Part shown: positions 24,725 through 32,913 of the stretch, one piece after another
Position numbering within the stretch: the stretch's first letter is position 1
Layout: the number at the start of each line of letters is the position of its first letter
Source of the DNA: Dechloromonas hortensis
GTDB lineage: Bacteria > Pseudomonadota > Gammaproteobacteria > Burkholderiales > Rhodocyclaceae
NCBI RefSeq assembly: GCF_009469765.1
Contig: NZ_SSSQ01000015.1
Coordinates: forward strand, 50,852-114,851
Reading direction: 5' to 3'
DNA length: 64,000 bases
The notes under the pieces: generated by a model
The model's database searches: none
What the model saw: the letters and a program-made list of their open reading frames with translations, nothing else
Told to the model about the DNA's origin: nothing
Made by a program: the position numbers and the translations under genes

Positions 24725-25882
24725 TCAGCCCAGTGCACCACTCGCTTGCAAGGCGGCAATCTGCTCGGTCGAATAACCGGCTGCCTGCAGAATGACCGCA
24801 TTGTGCTCACCGGCTTTGGGGGCCGGCTGACGGACCGCAAACTGGTAGTCGGAAAGCTTCAGCGGCGGCGCGAACTGGGTCAGGCCCTCGTCACGCAACA
24901 CCATGCCGCGAGCCGCGATCTGGGCGTTATCGAGTGCTTCATCGGGCGACAAAATCGGCGTTACGCAGCAGTCGACCGCAGCAAACAGGCTCGCCCACTC
25001 ATCCCGCGGGCGGCTGGTAAACAATTCGGCCATTTCGGCGCGCAGGCCGGCATCCCACTGGCGCTTGATCCATTCGGGACGTTCCAGCGCCTCGCAGCAG
25101 CTTTGCCAGAATTTGCCTTCGAGGGCGCCGACCGCCATGTGCTTGCCGTCGGCACAGCGGTAGGTGGCGTAACAGGGCAGGCCGCCGGAGAGCAGATCGG
25201 CGCCGCGTGGTGCCGGCTGGCCGGCATCGTTGAGGCGGAGCATGGCGAAATAGGTATGGGCGAGCACGCTGTCGGTCATCGAAACGTCGATATAACGGCC
25301 CTGCCCGCTGCGCTGGGCTTCGACGACGGCGGCCAGGATGCCCATCACCCCGGTCAGCGCGCCGCCGAGCAGGTCGGCGATCTGGAAATTGGGGATGGCC
25401 GGCTTGCCGCCTTCCTCGCCAATCTGTTCCAGCACGCCGGCGTAGCCGAGGTAGTTGATGTCGTGGCCGGCCAGATCCTTGTACGGGCCGTCCTGCCCGT
25501 AACCGCTGATCGAGCAGTAGGCGATTTTCGGATTGAGCGCCGCCACCGTCGCGTAGCCGATGCCGAGTTTGTCGACGACACCGGGCCGGAAGCTTTCGAC
25601 GATGACATCGGCCTGCCGCGCCAGGCGCAGGAAGACTTCGACGCCTTCCGGCTTCTTCAGGTCGAGGACCAGGCCCTGCTTGTTGCGGTTGATCATCCGG
25701 AAGTAGGCGCTGTCCTCGCCCTGACCGGTGCCCAGCGTCCGGGCGTAATCGCCGATCTGCGGATCTTCGATCTTGATCACCTCGGCGCCGAGGTCGGCCA
25801 GATGCAGGGTCGCCACCGGCCCCGGCAACAAGCGGGTCAGGTCAAGGACGCGGATGCCGGCCAGCGGCGCCGGTCGGCTCAT
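24725..25882 (-). CDS. CaiB/BaiF family CoA transferase (alpha-methylacyl-CoA racemase-like)
   Basis: A 385-residue class III CoA-transferase family member. It begins GIRVLDLTRLLPGPVATLHLADLGAEVIKIE. The pieces GHDINYLGYAGVL, NFQIADLLGG and GALEGKFW match the His, Asp and Glu positions of alpha-methylacyl-CoA racemase, so an acyl-CoA epimerase role is as likely as CoA transfer. Start: ATG 25882, which overlaps the upstream stop (ATGA); the longer frame to 26011 is antisense or out-of-gene sequence. Last gene of the minus-strand run that contains the phenylacetate-CoA-ligase-like enzyme and the second ABC transporter, so its substrate may be the acyl-CoA made there. Confidence 0.82.
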   Translation of the reverse strand: MSRPAPLAGIRVLDLTRLLPGPVATLHLADLGAEVIKIEDPQIGDYARTLGTGQGEDSAYFRMINRNKQGLVLDLKKPEGVEVFLRLARQADVIVESFRPGVVDKLGIGYATVAALNPKIAYCSISGYGQDGPYKDLAGHDINYLGYAGVLEQIGEEGGKPAIPNFQIADLLGGALTGVMGILAAVVEAQRSGQGRYIDVSMTDSVLAHTYFAMLRLNDAGQPAPRGADLLSGGLPCYATYRCADGKHMAVGALEGKFWQSCCEALERPEWIKRQWDAGLRAEMAELFTSRPRDEWASLFAAVDCCVTPILSPDEALDNAQIAARGMVLRDEGLTQFAPPLKLSDYQFAVRQPAPKAGEHNAVILQAAGYSTEQIAALQASGALG

Positions 25883-26379
25883 TGTCCGCAAACGCCGAGC
25901 AGGTCGGCTTCGAGTTCGATTTCCATGTCTTTCTTCAACTCCCGGTCGATGAACATGCCGCGATAGAGGCGGCCGGCATTGGCCGCCTTGCGCGCATAGG
26001 GCGTCTCCCATTCGCTGACGCGCAGGCGGACGATGCCGATCTGCTCGTCACGCTCGGCGGCCTCCGGCCCGACGCAGGGATAGGCCAAGGCCTGGCGATT
26101 GAATTCGGCACGGCTGTACTGCTCGATATTCTTGCCCGGCACGACGGGGCATTTGCCAAGGTGACGGCTGCGCACGTCGGTCGCCAGCACCTCGCCCTTC
26201 AGGTAGAAGACCGGATCGGTCATCACCCAGCCGGCGCCCCCCTCTTCATAAACCACACAGCGGCCGCTCTGCAGCATTTCCGGCTCCTTGAACAACAGGC
26301 GGGCGGACGGGCGCAGCAGGGGTTCGACAGCCAAGGCGGGGGTAGCCAAAAGGGCCAGCGCAACAATCAGGATTCGCAT
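25879..26379 (-). CDS. Secreted protein of unknown function
   Basis: A 166-residue protein with a Sec signal peptide (residues 1-17, cut after ALA). The mature part has three or four Cys (GRCVVYEEGG, GKCPVVPGKN, YPCVGPEA and the terminal GVCGQ), so two disulfides are possible, and a Val/Arg-rich segment (IGIVRLRVSEWETPYARKAANAGRLYRG would be the core). I do not recognise a family function. It is coupled by ATGA to the CoA transferase gene and follows the ligase gene by 13 bases, an odd place for a secreted protein unless it helps with uptake of the same substrate. Confidence 0.6.
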   Translation of the reverse strand: MRILIVALALLATPALAVEPLLRPSARLLFKEPEMLQSGRCVVYEEGGAGWVMTDPVFYLKGEVLATDVRSRHLGKCPVVPGKNIEQYSRAEFNRQALAYPCVGPEAAERDEQIGIVRLRVSEWETPYARKAANAGRLYRGMFIDRELKKDMEIELEADLLGVCGQ

Positions 26380-26392
26380 GAAAAAAACCGGG

Positions 26393-27622
26393 TCAGTAGA
26401 CCCGGCTATCTTCGATCACCTTGCCGTCGTTGGGCAAGCCCCCGGGCGTGGTAAACGCCACTTCGCCGCGCAGTTTGGTCACTTCGCGCAGGCTGGAGAC
26501 CAGCGCCTGGTCGAGTGCCTCACCACCGGCTTCGATTTCGCAGTGCAGGACCATCCGGTCCTGGCCGCCCGGATTGTCGACGACCAGCCGCATGCGGTGG
26601 ATTTCCGGATGGCGGCGGGCGATGTCGGCGACCTGCTCCGGGTGCACGAACATGCCCTTGATCTTGGTCGTCTGGTCGGCCCGCCCCATCCAGCCTTTGA
26701 GGCGGACATTGCTGCGACCGCAGGGAGAACGACCAGGCATGATGGCCGACAGGTCGCCGGTCGCGAAGCGGATCAGCGGGTAGTCGGGATTGAAGGTGGT
26801 CACCACCACCTCGCCGACTTCGCCCGGCTCGACCGGATCACCGGTACCGGGGCGGACGATTTCGAGCAGCAACTCCTCCTCGACGACCAGCCCCTGCTCG
26901 GCTTCGGTTTCGTAGCCGATGGCACCGATGTCGGCCGTTGCGTAGCACTGGCGCACCGTGATGCCGCGCTCGTTGAGCCAGTTGCGGGTGACGCCGGGTA
27001 GCGCCTCGCCGGAGACCATCGCCTTTTTCAGCGAACTGATGTCCGCCCCCATTTCCTCCGCCTTCTCGACGATGATGCGCAGGAAGGACGGCGTGCCGAC
27101 ATAGCCGTCCGGCTTCAGGTCGACCATGGCCTGCACCTGCTGCTCGGTCTGTCCGACGCCGCCGGGAAACACCGCGCAGCCCAGCTTGCGCGCCCCGCCT
27201 TCCATCAGGAAGGCGCCCGGCGTGAAGTGATAGGAAAAGCAGTTGTGGATCAGGTCGCCATGACGAAAGCCGGCGGCATAGAGGACGCGGGCCATCCGCC
27301 AATGGTCCATGTCCATGCCCTGCAATTCATAGATCGGCCCCGGCGACGCAAAAACGCGCTTGGCCTTGCTGCGCGGCAGCGAGTTCAGGCCGCCGAAGGG
27401 CGGGTGCTTCTTTTGCAGCTCGATCAGGTCGCGCTTGCGGGTCAGCGGCAGACTGGCCAGCGCCTCGCGGGTCGCGCAGTCGAAGGGATTGATCCCGGCC
27501 AGCGACTGGAAGTAATACGGGGTCGTTTCCTTGGCATGCGCCACCTGGCGCGCCAGCTTGTCCATCAGGTCGGCTTCGCGCTCGTCAGGATCGCGGGTTT
27601 CGAGAGGGTCGTAAAAGCTCAT
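26393..27622 (-). CDS. Phenylacetate-CoA ligase family protein (PaaK-like)
   Basis: A 409-residue AMP-forming ligase of the PaaK family, which activates an arylacetate or related acid to its CoA ester. Seen: the N-terminal YDPLETRDPDEREADL and LARQVAHAKETTPYY, VFASPGPIYE (in place of the usual Ser/Thr-rich P-loop TSGTTG, here SPGP), GYVGTPSFLR, the QCYATADIG motif and the RFATGDLSAI and GRADQTTKIKGMFVHP segments near the C-terminus. The short, modified P-loop is typical of a subgroup whose substrate is not known to be phenylacetate. A 175-base gap separates it from livF upstream, so it may have its own promoter. Confidence 0.82.
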   Translation of the reverse strand: MSFYDPLETRDPDEREADLMDKLARQVAHAKETTPYYFQSLAGINPFDCATREALASLPLTRKRDLIELQKKHPPFGGLNSLPRSKAKRVFASPGPIYELQGMDMDHWRMARVLYAAGFRHGDLIHNCFSYHFTPGAFLMEGGARKLGCAVFPGGVGQTEQQVQAMVDLKPDGYVGTPSFLRIIVEKAEEMGADISSLKKAMVSGEALPGVTRNWLNERGITVRQCYATADIGAIGYETEAEQGLVVEEELLLEIVRPGTGDPVEPGEVGEVVVTTFNPDYPLIRFATGDLSAIMPGRSPCGRSNVRLKGWMGRADQTTKIKGMFVHPEQVADIARRHPEIHRMRLVVDNPGGQDRMVLHCEIEAGGEALDQALVSSLREVTKLRGEVAFTTPGGLPNDGKVIEDSRVY

Positions 27623-27731
27623 TTGGTTTTCTCCGTTTTTTCGCGGTCGACCGTAGGAATTGGTTTTTTTGTGCCGTATGGGCCCACAACTGCTTGGTAG
27701 GCGACAAAGTAGCCGGTCAGAGCAAGGCGGA

Positions 27732-27766
27732 GGCCGGCGCCGTTTGCTCCTGCAAACAAGCCGGCC
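27732..27766 (-). terminator. Hairpin after the second livF-like gene
   Basis: GGCCGGC (27732-27738) pairs with GCCGGCC (27760-27766), with a second inner pairing GTTTG/CAAAC. It lies 32 bases past the livF2 stop in the direction of transcription. No T run follows, so it is either a weak terminator or an RNA-stabilising element separating the transporter from the ligase gene. Confidence 0.4.
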
Positions 27767-27797
27767 GACAACGCCGCGCTGAACGGCGCACTGCCGC

Positions 27798-28625
27798 CTA
27801 AGACAGCCAGCGTTTGCGGCGGCGGTAGTGCTTGACGTCCTTGAACGACTTCCGCCCGGCCGAACTCAGCCCGAGGTAGAACTCCTTGACGTCCTCATTG
27901 GTCCGCAAACCCTCGGCATCGCCTTCCATCACCACCCGGCCGTTTTCCAGGATGTAGCCGAAGTCGGCATATTTCAGCGCGACCATGGTGTTCTGTTCGG
28001 CGAGCAGGAAGCTGACGTTCTCGCGCGAATTCAAATCCTTCACGATCTCGAAGATTTCCTCGACGATCTGTGGCGCCAGGCCCATCGACGGCTCGTCGAG
28101 CAGGATCATTTCCGGCTTGGCCATCAGGGCGCGACCGATGGCGCACATCTGCTGCTCGCCGCCCGAGGTGTAGCCGGCCTGCGAGGTGCGCCGCGTTTTC
28201 AGGCGCGGGAAGTAGTGATAGACCTTCTCCAGGCTGTCCTTCAACTCACTGCGCGAAATCGAGCGGGTGTAGGCACCGGTCAGCAGGTTTTCCTCGATGG
28301 TCAGGTGGCCGAAGCAATGCCGCCCTTCCATGACCTGGATGACGCCGCGCTTGACCAGTTCATTCGGCGTCAATTGGTCGATGCGCTCGCCCTTGTACTC
28401 GACCGAACCCTTGGTGACATCGCCGCGCTCGGCGTGCAGCAGGTTGGAAATGGCCTTCAGCGTCGTCGACTTGCCGGCGCCGTTGGCGCCCAGCAGCGCA
28501 ACGATTTTCCCCTTGGGGACGTTGAGCGAAACGCCCTTGAGCACCAGGATCACGTGGTCGTAAATGACCTCGATATTGTTGATGCTCAGATAGTTGTCCG
28601 CCGGAGCGGCAGTTTGTGTACTCAT
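27798..28625 (-). CDS. ABC transporter ATPase, LivF type (second system)
   Basis: A 275-residue LivF-type ATPase. Seen: Walker A GANGAGKSTTLKAISNLL, signature YTSGGEQQMCAIGRAL, Walker B MILLDEPSMGLAP and FLLAEQNTMVALKYADF. The C-terminus carries an extra basic end (KDVKHYRRRKRWLS). I start at ATG 28625 (MSTQTAAP); a GTG-initiated frame from 28685 would be 20 residues longer, in sequence between genes. It follows the substrate-binding protein gene by about 70 bases in the operon. Confidence 0.88.
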   Translation of the reverse strand: MSTQTAAPADNYLSINNIEVIYDHVILVLKGVSLNVPKGKIVALLGANGAGKSTTLKAISNLLHAERGDVTKGSVEYKGERIDQLTPNELVKRGVIQVMEGRHCFGHLTIEENLLTGAYTRSISRSELKDSLEKVYHYFPRLKTRRTSQAGYTSGGEQQMCAIGRALMAKPEMILLDEPSMGLAPQIVEEIFEIVKDLNSRENVSFLLAEQNTMVALKYADFGYILENGRVVMEGDAEGLRTNEDVKEFYLGLSSAGRKSFKDVKHYRRRKRWLS

Positions 28626-28694
28626 AGCGGTTCCCGAAGCATGGAAACTGGCAGATGGCGAGGGGTTGCCCCCTCGCCTCCCCACTCTCTCGCC

Positions 28695-30017
28695 TTATTT
28701 TTCCTTGGAGCAATCACGCGGCGTGATGCCCTTTTCCTTGGCGTACTGCTTGGCAGATGCCTGGAAGAGCGGGTGGATCAGCGCCTTGTTACCCTCGATC
28801 CAGTCGGAGACCGGCACCCACTTGGCACCGTCCCACTGCTGGATCTTCACCTTGCCGGAGCCTTCGTGGTTGTCGCAGGAGGTCTTGATTTCCGGCAGCA
28901 GGTTGGTCGCACCGACCTGCTTCAGGCGGGCTTCGGTGATGTTCAGGTTTTCCAGTGCCCAGCGCATCTGCTCGCCGTTCAGCGCCTTGCCCTTGCCGTA
29001 CTTTTCCTGGCCCTTGCGGATCGCCTCGACCGACAGCACGGCGGCGGACACGCCACGGTTGTAGAGGACGGTGCCGATCTTGCCGGTGTCCTGCAGGTTG
29101 CCCTTGCCGGCGCCGTAGACCACCTTCTCGATGTCGGCGATCACCGGCACCTGCTTGCCGGCGACGTTCCAGGTCGCGGCCATGTAGCCCTTGGCGGCAT
29201 CGCCGGCCGGCACGACGTCCTCTTCCGAACCGGTCCACCACGAGCCGATCATCTTGTCGCGCGGGAAGCCGACCTTCTGGGCCGCCTTCAGCGCCGTCTG
29301 GTTCATCACGCCCCAGCCCCAGAAGACGACGAAATCGGGCTTTTCCTGGCGGATCTTCAGCCACTGGGCACCCTGCTCGTTACCCGGGTGGGCGACCGGA
29401 ATCTGGACCAGCGTGAATTTGTTCAGCGAAGCTTCGGCTTCCATCGCGATGATGGCTTCCTTGCCGTAAGCCGAGTCGTGGTACAGATAGACGATCTTCT
29501 TGCCGGCCAGGTTGCCGGCATTCTTGTCCTTGATGAACTTGACGATGGCCGAGGCCTGCATCTGGTAGGTGGTGACCAGCGGGAAGGCATAGGGGAAGAC
29601 CGAGCCGTCCACCGCATCGGTGCGGCCGTAGCCCATCATCGCCAGCGGCAGCTTGTCCTGGGCCGACTTGTCGATCAGCGCGTAGGAAATCCCGGTCGAC
29701 ATCGTGTGAATCGGGCCGGCCGACTTGGCGGCCTTGCTCTTCAGGCGCTCGTAGCACTCGACGCCCTTGGCGTTGTTGTATTCCGTCTCGCACTCTTCCC
29801 AGGTCATCTGGACGCCATTGACGCCCTTTTCCTTCAGATTGACGTAGTTCAGGTAATCGATGAAGCCGCCGTAGAAGGCTTGGCCGTTCGAGCCATACGG
29901 GCCGACGCGATAGTCGATCAGCGGGAAGAACTGCTCTTCGGCGGCGAAGGCGCCTTGCGACAGCATGGTCAGGGAAACTGCGGCTGCAGCCAGAACGGGT
30001 TTGAAGTTTTTAATCAT
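28695..30017 (-). CDS. ABC transporter substrate-binding protein (second Liv-type system)
   Basis: A 440-residue periplasmic binding protein of the branched-chain amino-acid/urea/aromatic type I family. Residues 1-25 are a Sec signal peptide cut after AFA; no lipobox. Body motifs: FFPLIDYRVGPYGSNGQAFYGG, ISYALIDKSAQDKLPLAMMG and KKIVYLYHDSAYGKEAI. It is longer than the ~370-residue LivK type and has a late Cys pair (KTSCDNHEG, PRDCSKEK), both features shared with binding proteins encoded beside acyl-CoA ligases. This supports a non-amino-acid ligand such as an aromatic or fatty acid, as an inference. GGAGGAGAC precedes the ATG. Confidence 0.85.
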   Translation of the reverse strand: MIKNFKPVLAAAAVSLTMLSQGAFAAEEQFFPLIDYRVGPYGSNGQAFYGGFIDYLNYVNLKEKGVNGVQMTWEECETEYNNAKGVECYERLKSKAAKSAGPIHTMSTGISYALIDKSAQDKLPLAMMGYGRTDAVDGSVFPYAFPLVTTYQMQASAIVKFIKDKNAGNLAGKKIVYLYHDSAYGKEAIIAMEAEASLNKFTLVQIPVAHPGNEQGAQWLKIRQEKPDFVVFWGWGVMNQTALKAAQKVGFPRDKMIGSWWTGSEEDVVPAGDAAKGYMAATWNVAGKQVPVIADIEKVVYGAGKGNLQDTGKIGTVLYNRGVSAAVLSVEAIRKGQEKYGKGKALNGEQMRWALENLNITEARLKQVGATNLLPEIKTSCDNHEGSGKVKIQQWDGAKWVPVSDWIEGNKALIHPLFQASAKQYAKEKGITPRDCSKEK

Positions 30018-30043
30018 TGGATGTCTCCTCCAGTTATTACAAA

Positions 30044-30067
30044 CAAGCGGCGGGGCCCCACCGCTTG
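30044..30067 (-). terminator. Near-perfect palindrome between the livM-like gene and the binding-protein gene
   Basis: CAAGCGG (30044-30050) pairs with CCGCTTG (30061-30067) and the centre GGGGCCCC is itself palindromic; only one pair mismatches. On the minus strand it precedes the binding-protein ribosome site by about 25 bases. It is likely an RNA processing or stability hairpin that raises the binding-protein level relative to the permease. Confidence 0.45.
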
Positions 30068-30108
30068 AACCACAGCAAAACCTGGTAACACAACAGCAAC
30101 TGCTGGCA

Positions 30109-31185
30109 CTAGTGCGGGAACGGCCACAGGCGCAGCTTCTCCTTGGTGATCTGCCACAAACGGGCCAGCCCGTGCGGCTCGACGATCAGGAAGAACATGA
30201 TCAGCGCCCCGAACACCGTAATCTGGATGTGTGACACGGTGGCGCTGGAAAAGGGCAACCCGAACAGCCCGGCCAGGAACGGCAGGGCGACGTCGAGGAA
30301 GATCGGCAACAGCAGGATGAAGGCGGCGCCGAGGAAGCTGCCCATGATCGAACCGACACCGCCGATGATGATCATGAACAGGATCTTGAAGGACATTTCC
30401 AGCGAGAAGCCGTCCGGTTCGACCGAGCCGAGGTAGCAGAAGGCGTACAGCGCACCGGCCACGCCGCAGTAGAAGGAACTGACGGCGAAGGCGAGCAGCT
30501 TGGTCGGCATCAGGCGGATGCCGATCACCGAGGCGGCGACGTCCATGTCGCGCACCGCCATCCAGGCCCGGCCGGTCGTCGACCGCACCATGTTCTTGGC
30601 GGCCAGCGCCATGAAGACGACGATGGAGAGCACCAGCAGGTACTTCTCGACCGGCGTCGTCAGTTCGTGCCCGAACAGCACCAGGCGCTGCGTCGAAATG
30701 ACGCCGGACGACGAGTTGTTCGACAGCCAGGGGAACTTGGTCAGGCACCAGACGATGAAGAACTGCGCAGCCAGCGTCGCCACCGCCAGATAGAAGCCCT
30801 TGATGCGTAGGCTGGGCAAACCGAACAGGATGCCCACCCCGGCTGCGGTCAACCCGCCGCACATGAAGGAAACCAGAATCGGCATGCCTTCGATGCGCAG
30901 CTGGAAGTTGTAGGCGGCATAGGCACCGACCGCCATGAAGGCAGCGGAACCGAGCGACAACTGGCCGGCGTAGCCGGTCAGGATGTTCAGCCCGAGCGCG
31001 GCCAGCGCGAAGATCAGGAAGGGAATGAGGATCGCCGAGAACCAGTATTCACTGGCCAGCAGCGGAACCCCGAGGAAGGCGACGGCGAGCAGCACGATGA
31101 CCCCGATCCGGTCCTGGCGGATCGGAAACAGTTGCTGGTCGGCAGCGTAGGTGGTCTTGAATTGACCGGCTTCACGGTAAAGCAT
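30109..31185 (-). CDS. ABC transporter permease, LivM type (second system)
   Basis: A 358-residue permease with a short cytoplasmic N-terminus, about nine membrane helices and the LivM core (LGLNILTGYAGQLSLGSAAFMAVGAYAAYN; GRAWMAVRDMDVAASVIGI, the ATPase-contact loop). It begins MLYREAGQFKTTYAADQQLFP, the form typical of permeases in ligase-associated Liv clusters. It follows the LivH-type gene by 16 bases. Confidence 0.88.
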   Translation of the reverse strand: MLYREAGQFKTTYAADQQLFPIRQDRIGVIVLLAVAFLGVPLLASEYWFSAILIPFLIFALAALGLNILTGYAGQLSLGSAAFMAVGAYAAYNFQLRIEGMPILVSFMCGGLTAAGVGILFGLPSLRIKGFYLAVATLAAQFFIVWCLTKFPWLSNNSSSGVISTQRLVLFGHELTTPVEKYLLVLSIVVFMALAAKNMVRSTTGRAWMAVRDMDVAASVIGIRLMPTKLLAFAVSSFYCGVAGALYAFCYLGSVEPDGFSLEMSFKILFMIIIGGVGSIMGSFLGAAFILLLPIFLDVALPFLAGLFGLPFSSATVSHIQITVFGALIMFFLIVEPHGLARLWQITKEKLRLWPFPH

Positions 31186-31201
31186 GTTGTTCTATCCCCT
31201 C

Positions 31202-32116
31202 TTACACGCGGTCGATATGTTTTTCACCGAACAGCCCTTCAGGCCGCACGAGAAGGAAGAGCAGCGCCAGCACGTAAGGGAACCAGCCCTCGATGCCGCC
31301 GAAGTTGCCGCCGAACAGATCCTGCATCACCGGCGGGATGTAGATTTCGGCCAGCTTCTCGGAGGCGCCGATGATCAGGCCGCCGACGATGGCGCCCGGC
31401 ACCGAGGTGAAGCCACCGAGGATCAGCACCGGCAGCGCCTTCAGCGCCGTGAAGGTGAGCGCGAACTGAACGCCGTTGCGGGCGCCCCACATCATGCCGG
31501 CGACCAGAGCGACGAAACCGGCGACACCCCAAACGATGGCCCAGATGTGCTGCAGCGGGATGCCGATCGACAAGGCGGCCTGGTGATCGTCGGCCACCGC
31601 GCGCAGGGCGCGGCCGACCCGGGTGTATTGGAAGAACAGGGCGAGCGTCGCGACCAGCACTGCGGCGACACCGGCGGCGACGAGGTCGAACTTGGAGATG
31701 ACCATGTTCCAGTTGTCGAGAATCCAGGGAATCGGCTCATCGACGATGCCGAGGTCGAGGGCGCGCGGCTCGCTGCCGAAGATCATCGGGGCGACGCCCT
31801 CGATGAAGAAAGCGAGGCCGATGGTCGCCATGAACAGCGCGATCGGCGGCTGGTTGACCAGCTTGCGCAGCACGAACTTTTCGGTGGCGATGCCGAACGC
31901 CGTCATGATCGCGAAGGCGAGCACGATGGCCAGCCAGAGCGGCGCCCCCTTCTCCATGCAGCCGACCACCGACAGCGCGGCCAGATAGACCATCGCCCCC
32001 TGGGCGAAGTTGAAGACGCCGGATGCCTTGTAGATCATCACAAAGCCGAGGGCGACCAGGGCGTACATGACGCCGGACAGCAGACCGCCAATCAATACTT
32101 CGAAAAAGAAATTCAT
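31202..32116 (-). CDS. ABC transporter permease, LivH type (second system)
   Basis: A 304-residue permease (MNFFFEVLIGGLLSGVMYAL; GFVMIYKASGVFNFAQGAMV; QYTRVGRALRAVADDHQAALSIGI with the coupling loop). It pairs with the LivM-type permease to form the channel. The gene follows livG2 by 12 bases and lies in the middle of the ligase-G-H-M-K-F run. Confidence 0.9.
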   Translation of the reverse strand: MNFFFEVLIGGLLSGVMYALVALGFVMIYKASGVFNFAQGAMVYLAALSVVGCMEKGAPLWLAIVLAFAIMTAFGIATEKFVLRKLVNQPPIALFMATIGLAFFIEGVAPMIFGSEPRALDLGIVDEPIPWILDNWNMVISKFDLVAAGVAAVLVATLALFFQYTRVGRALRAVADDHQAALSIGIPLQHIWAIVWGVAGFVALVAGMMWGARNGVQFALTFTALKALPVLILGGFTSVPGAIVGGLIIGASEKLAEIYIPPVMQDLFGGNFGGIEGWFPYVLALLFLLVRPEGLFGEKHIDRV

Positions 32117-32128
32117 CTCGCCCGCTCC

Positions 32129-32911
32129 TCAGTGACCGGCGCCCAGATAGGCCTTGATCACGTCTTCGTTGTTCTTCACTTCGTCCGGCACGCCATCGCC
32201 GATCTTCTTGCCGTAGTCGAGCACGACGACGCGGTCGGAAATGTCCATGACGACGCCCATGTCGTGCTCGATCAGCACGATGGTGGTGCCGAACTGGTCA
32301 TTGACGTCGAGGATGAAGCGGCACATGTCCTGTTTCTCTTCGACGTTCATGCCGGCCATCGGCTCGTCGAGGAGCAGCATCGACGGCTCGGCGGCCAGGG
32401 CGCGGCCGAGTTCGACGCGCTTTTGCAGGCCGTAGGGCAGTCGACCGACGGGAGTCTTGCGGATGTGCTGAATTTCCAGAAAGTCGATCACTTCCTCGAC
32501 TTTCTTGCGATGTTCCAGCTCCTCCTTGCGGGCCCGGCCGAACCACAGCGCATGCTCGACGAAGTTGGCCTTCATCTTGGTAATGCGCCCGGTCATGATG
32601 TTGTCGAGCACGCTCATGCCCTTGAACAGCGCGATGTTCTGGAAGGTACGGGCAATATTTTGCTGCGCCGCCATGTGCGGCTCCATCCGCTTGCGCTCGT
32701 TACCGTGCCAGAAGATCTTGCCTTCCTGCGGGTGGTAGACGCCGTTGATGACGTTCAGCATCGAACTCTTGCCGGCCCCGTTCGGGCCGATGATGGCGCG
32801 GATTTCGTGCTGGCGGACGTTGAAGGAAATGTCGGTCAGCGCCTTAACGCCACCGAAGCGCAGCGAAATGTTCTGCAGGTCGAGAATGACGTCGCCTATT
32901 TTTTTGCTCAT
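32129..32911 (-). CDS. ABC transporter ATPase, LivG type (second system)
   Basis: A 260-residue ATPase with Walker A GPNGAGKSSMLNVINGVY, the LPYGLQKRVELGRAL signature (an L-P-Y-G variant of LivG's LSYG), Walker B MLLLDEPMAGMN and VLIEHDMGVVMD. The Leu-Pro-Tyr-Gly signature is characteristic of the LivG form found in ligase-linked clusters. It directly follows the acyl-CoA ligase gene with 2 bases between. Confidence 0.9.
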   Translation of the reverse strand: MSKKIGDVILDLQNISLRFGGVKALTDISFNVRQHEIRAIIGPNGAGKSSMLNVINGVYHPQEGKIFWHGNERKRMEPHMAAQQNIARTFQNIALFKGMSVLDNIMTGRITKMKANFVEHALWFGRARKEELEHRKKVEEVIDFLEIQHIRKTPVGRLPYGLQKRVELGRALAAEPSMLLLDEPMAGMNVEEKQDMCRFILDVNDQFGTTIVLIEHDMGVVMDISDRVVVLDYGKKIGDGVPDEVKNNEDVIKAYLGAGH

Positions 32912-32913
32912 GT

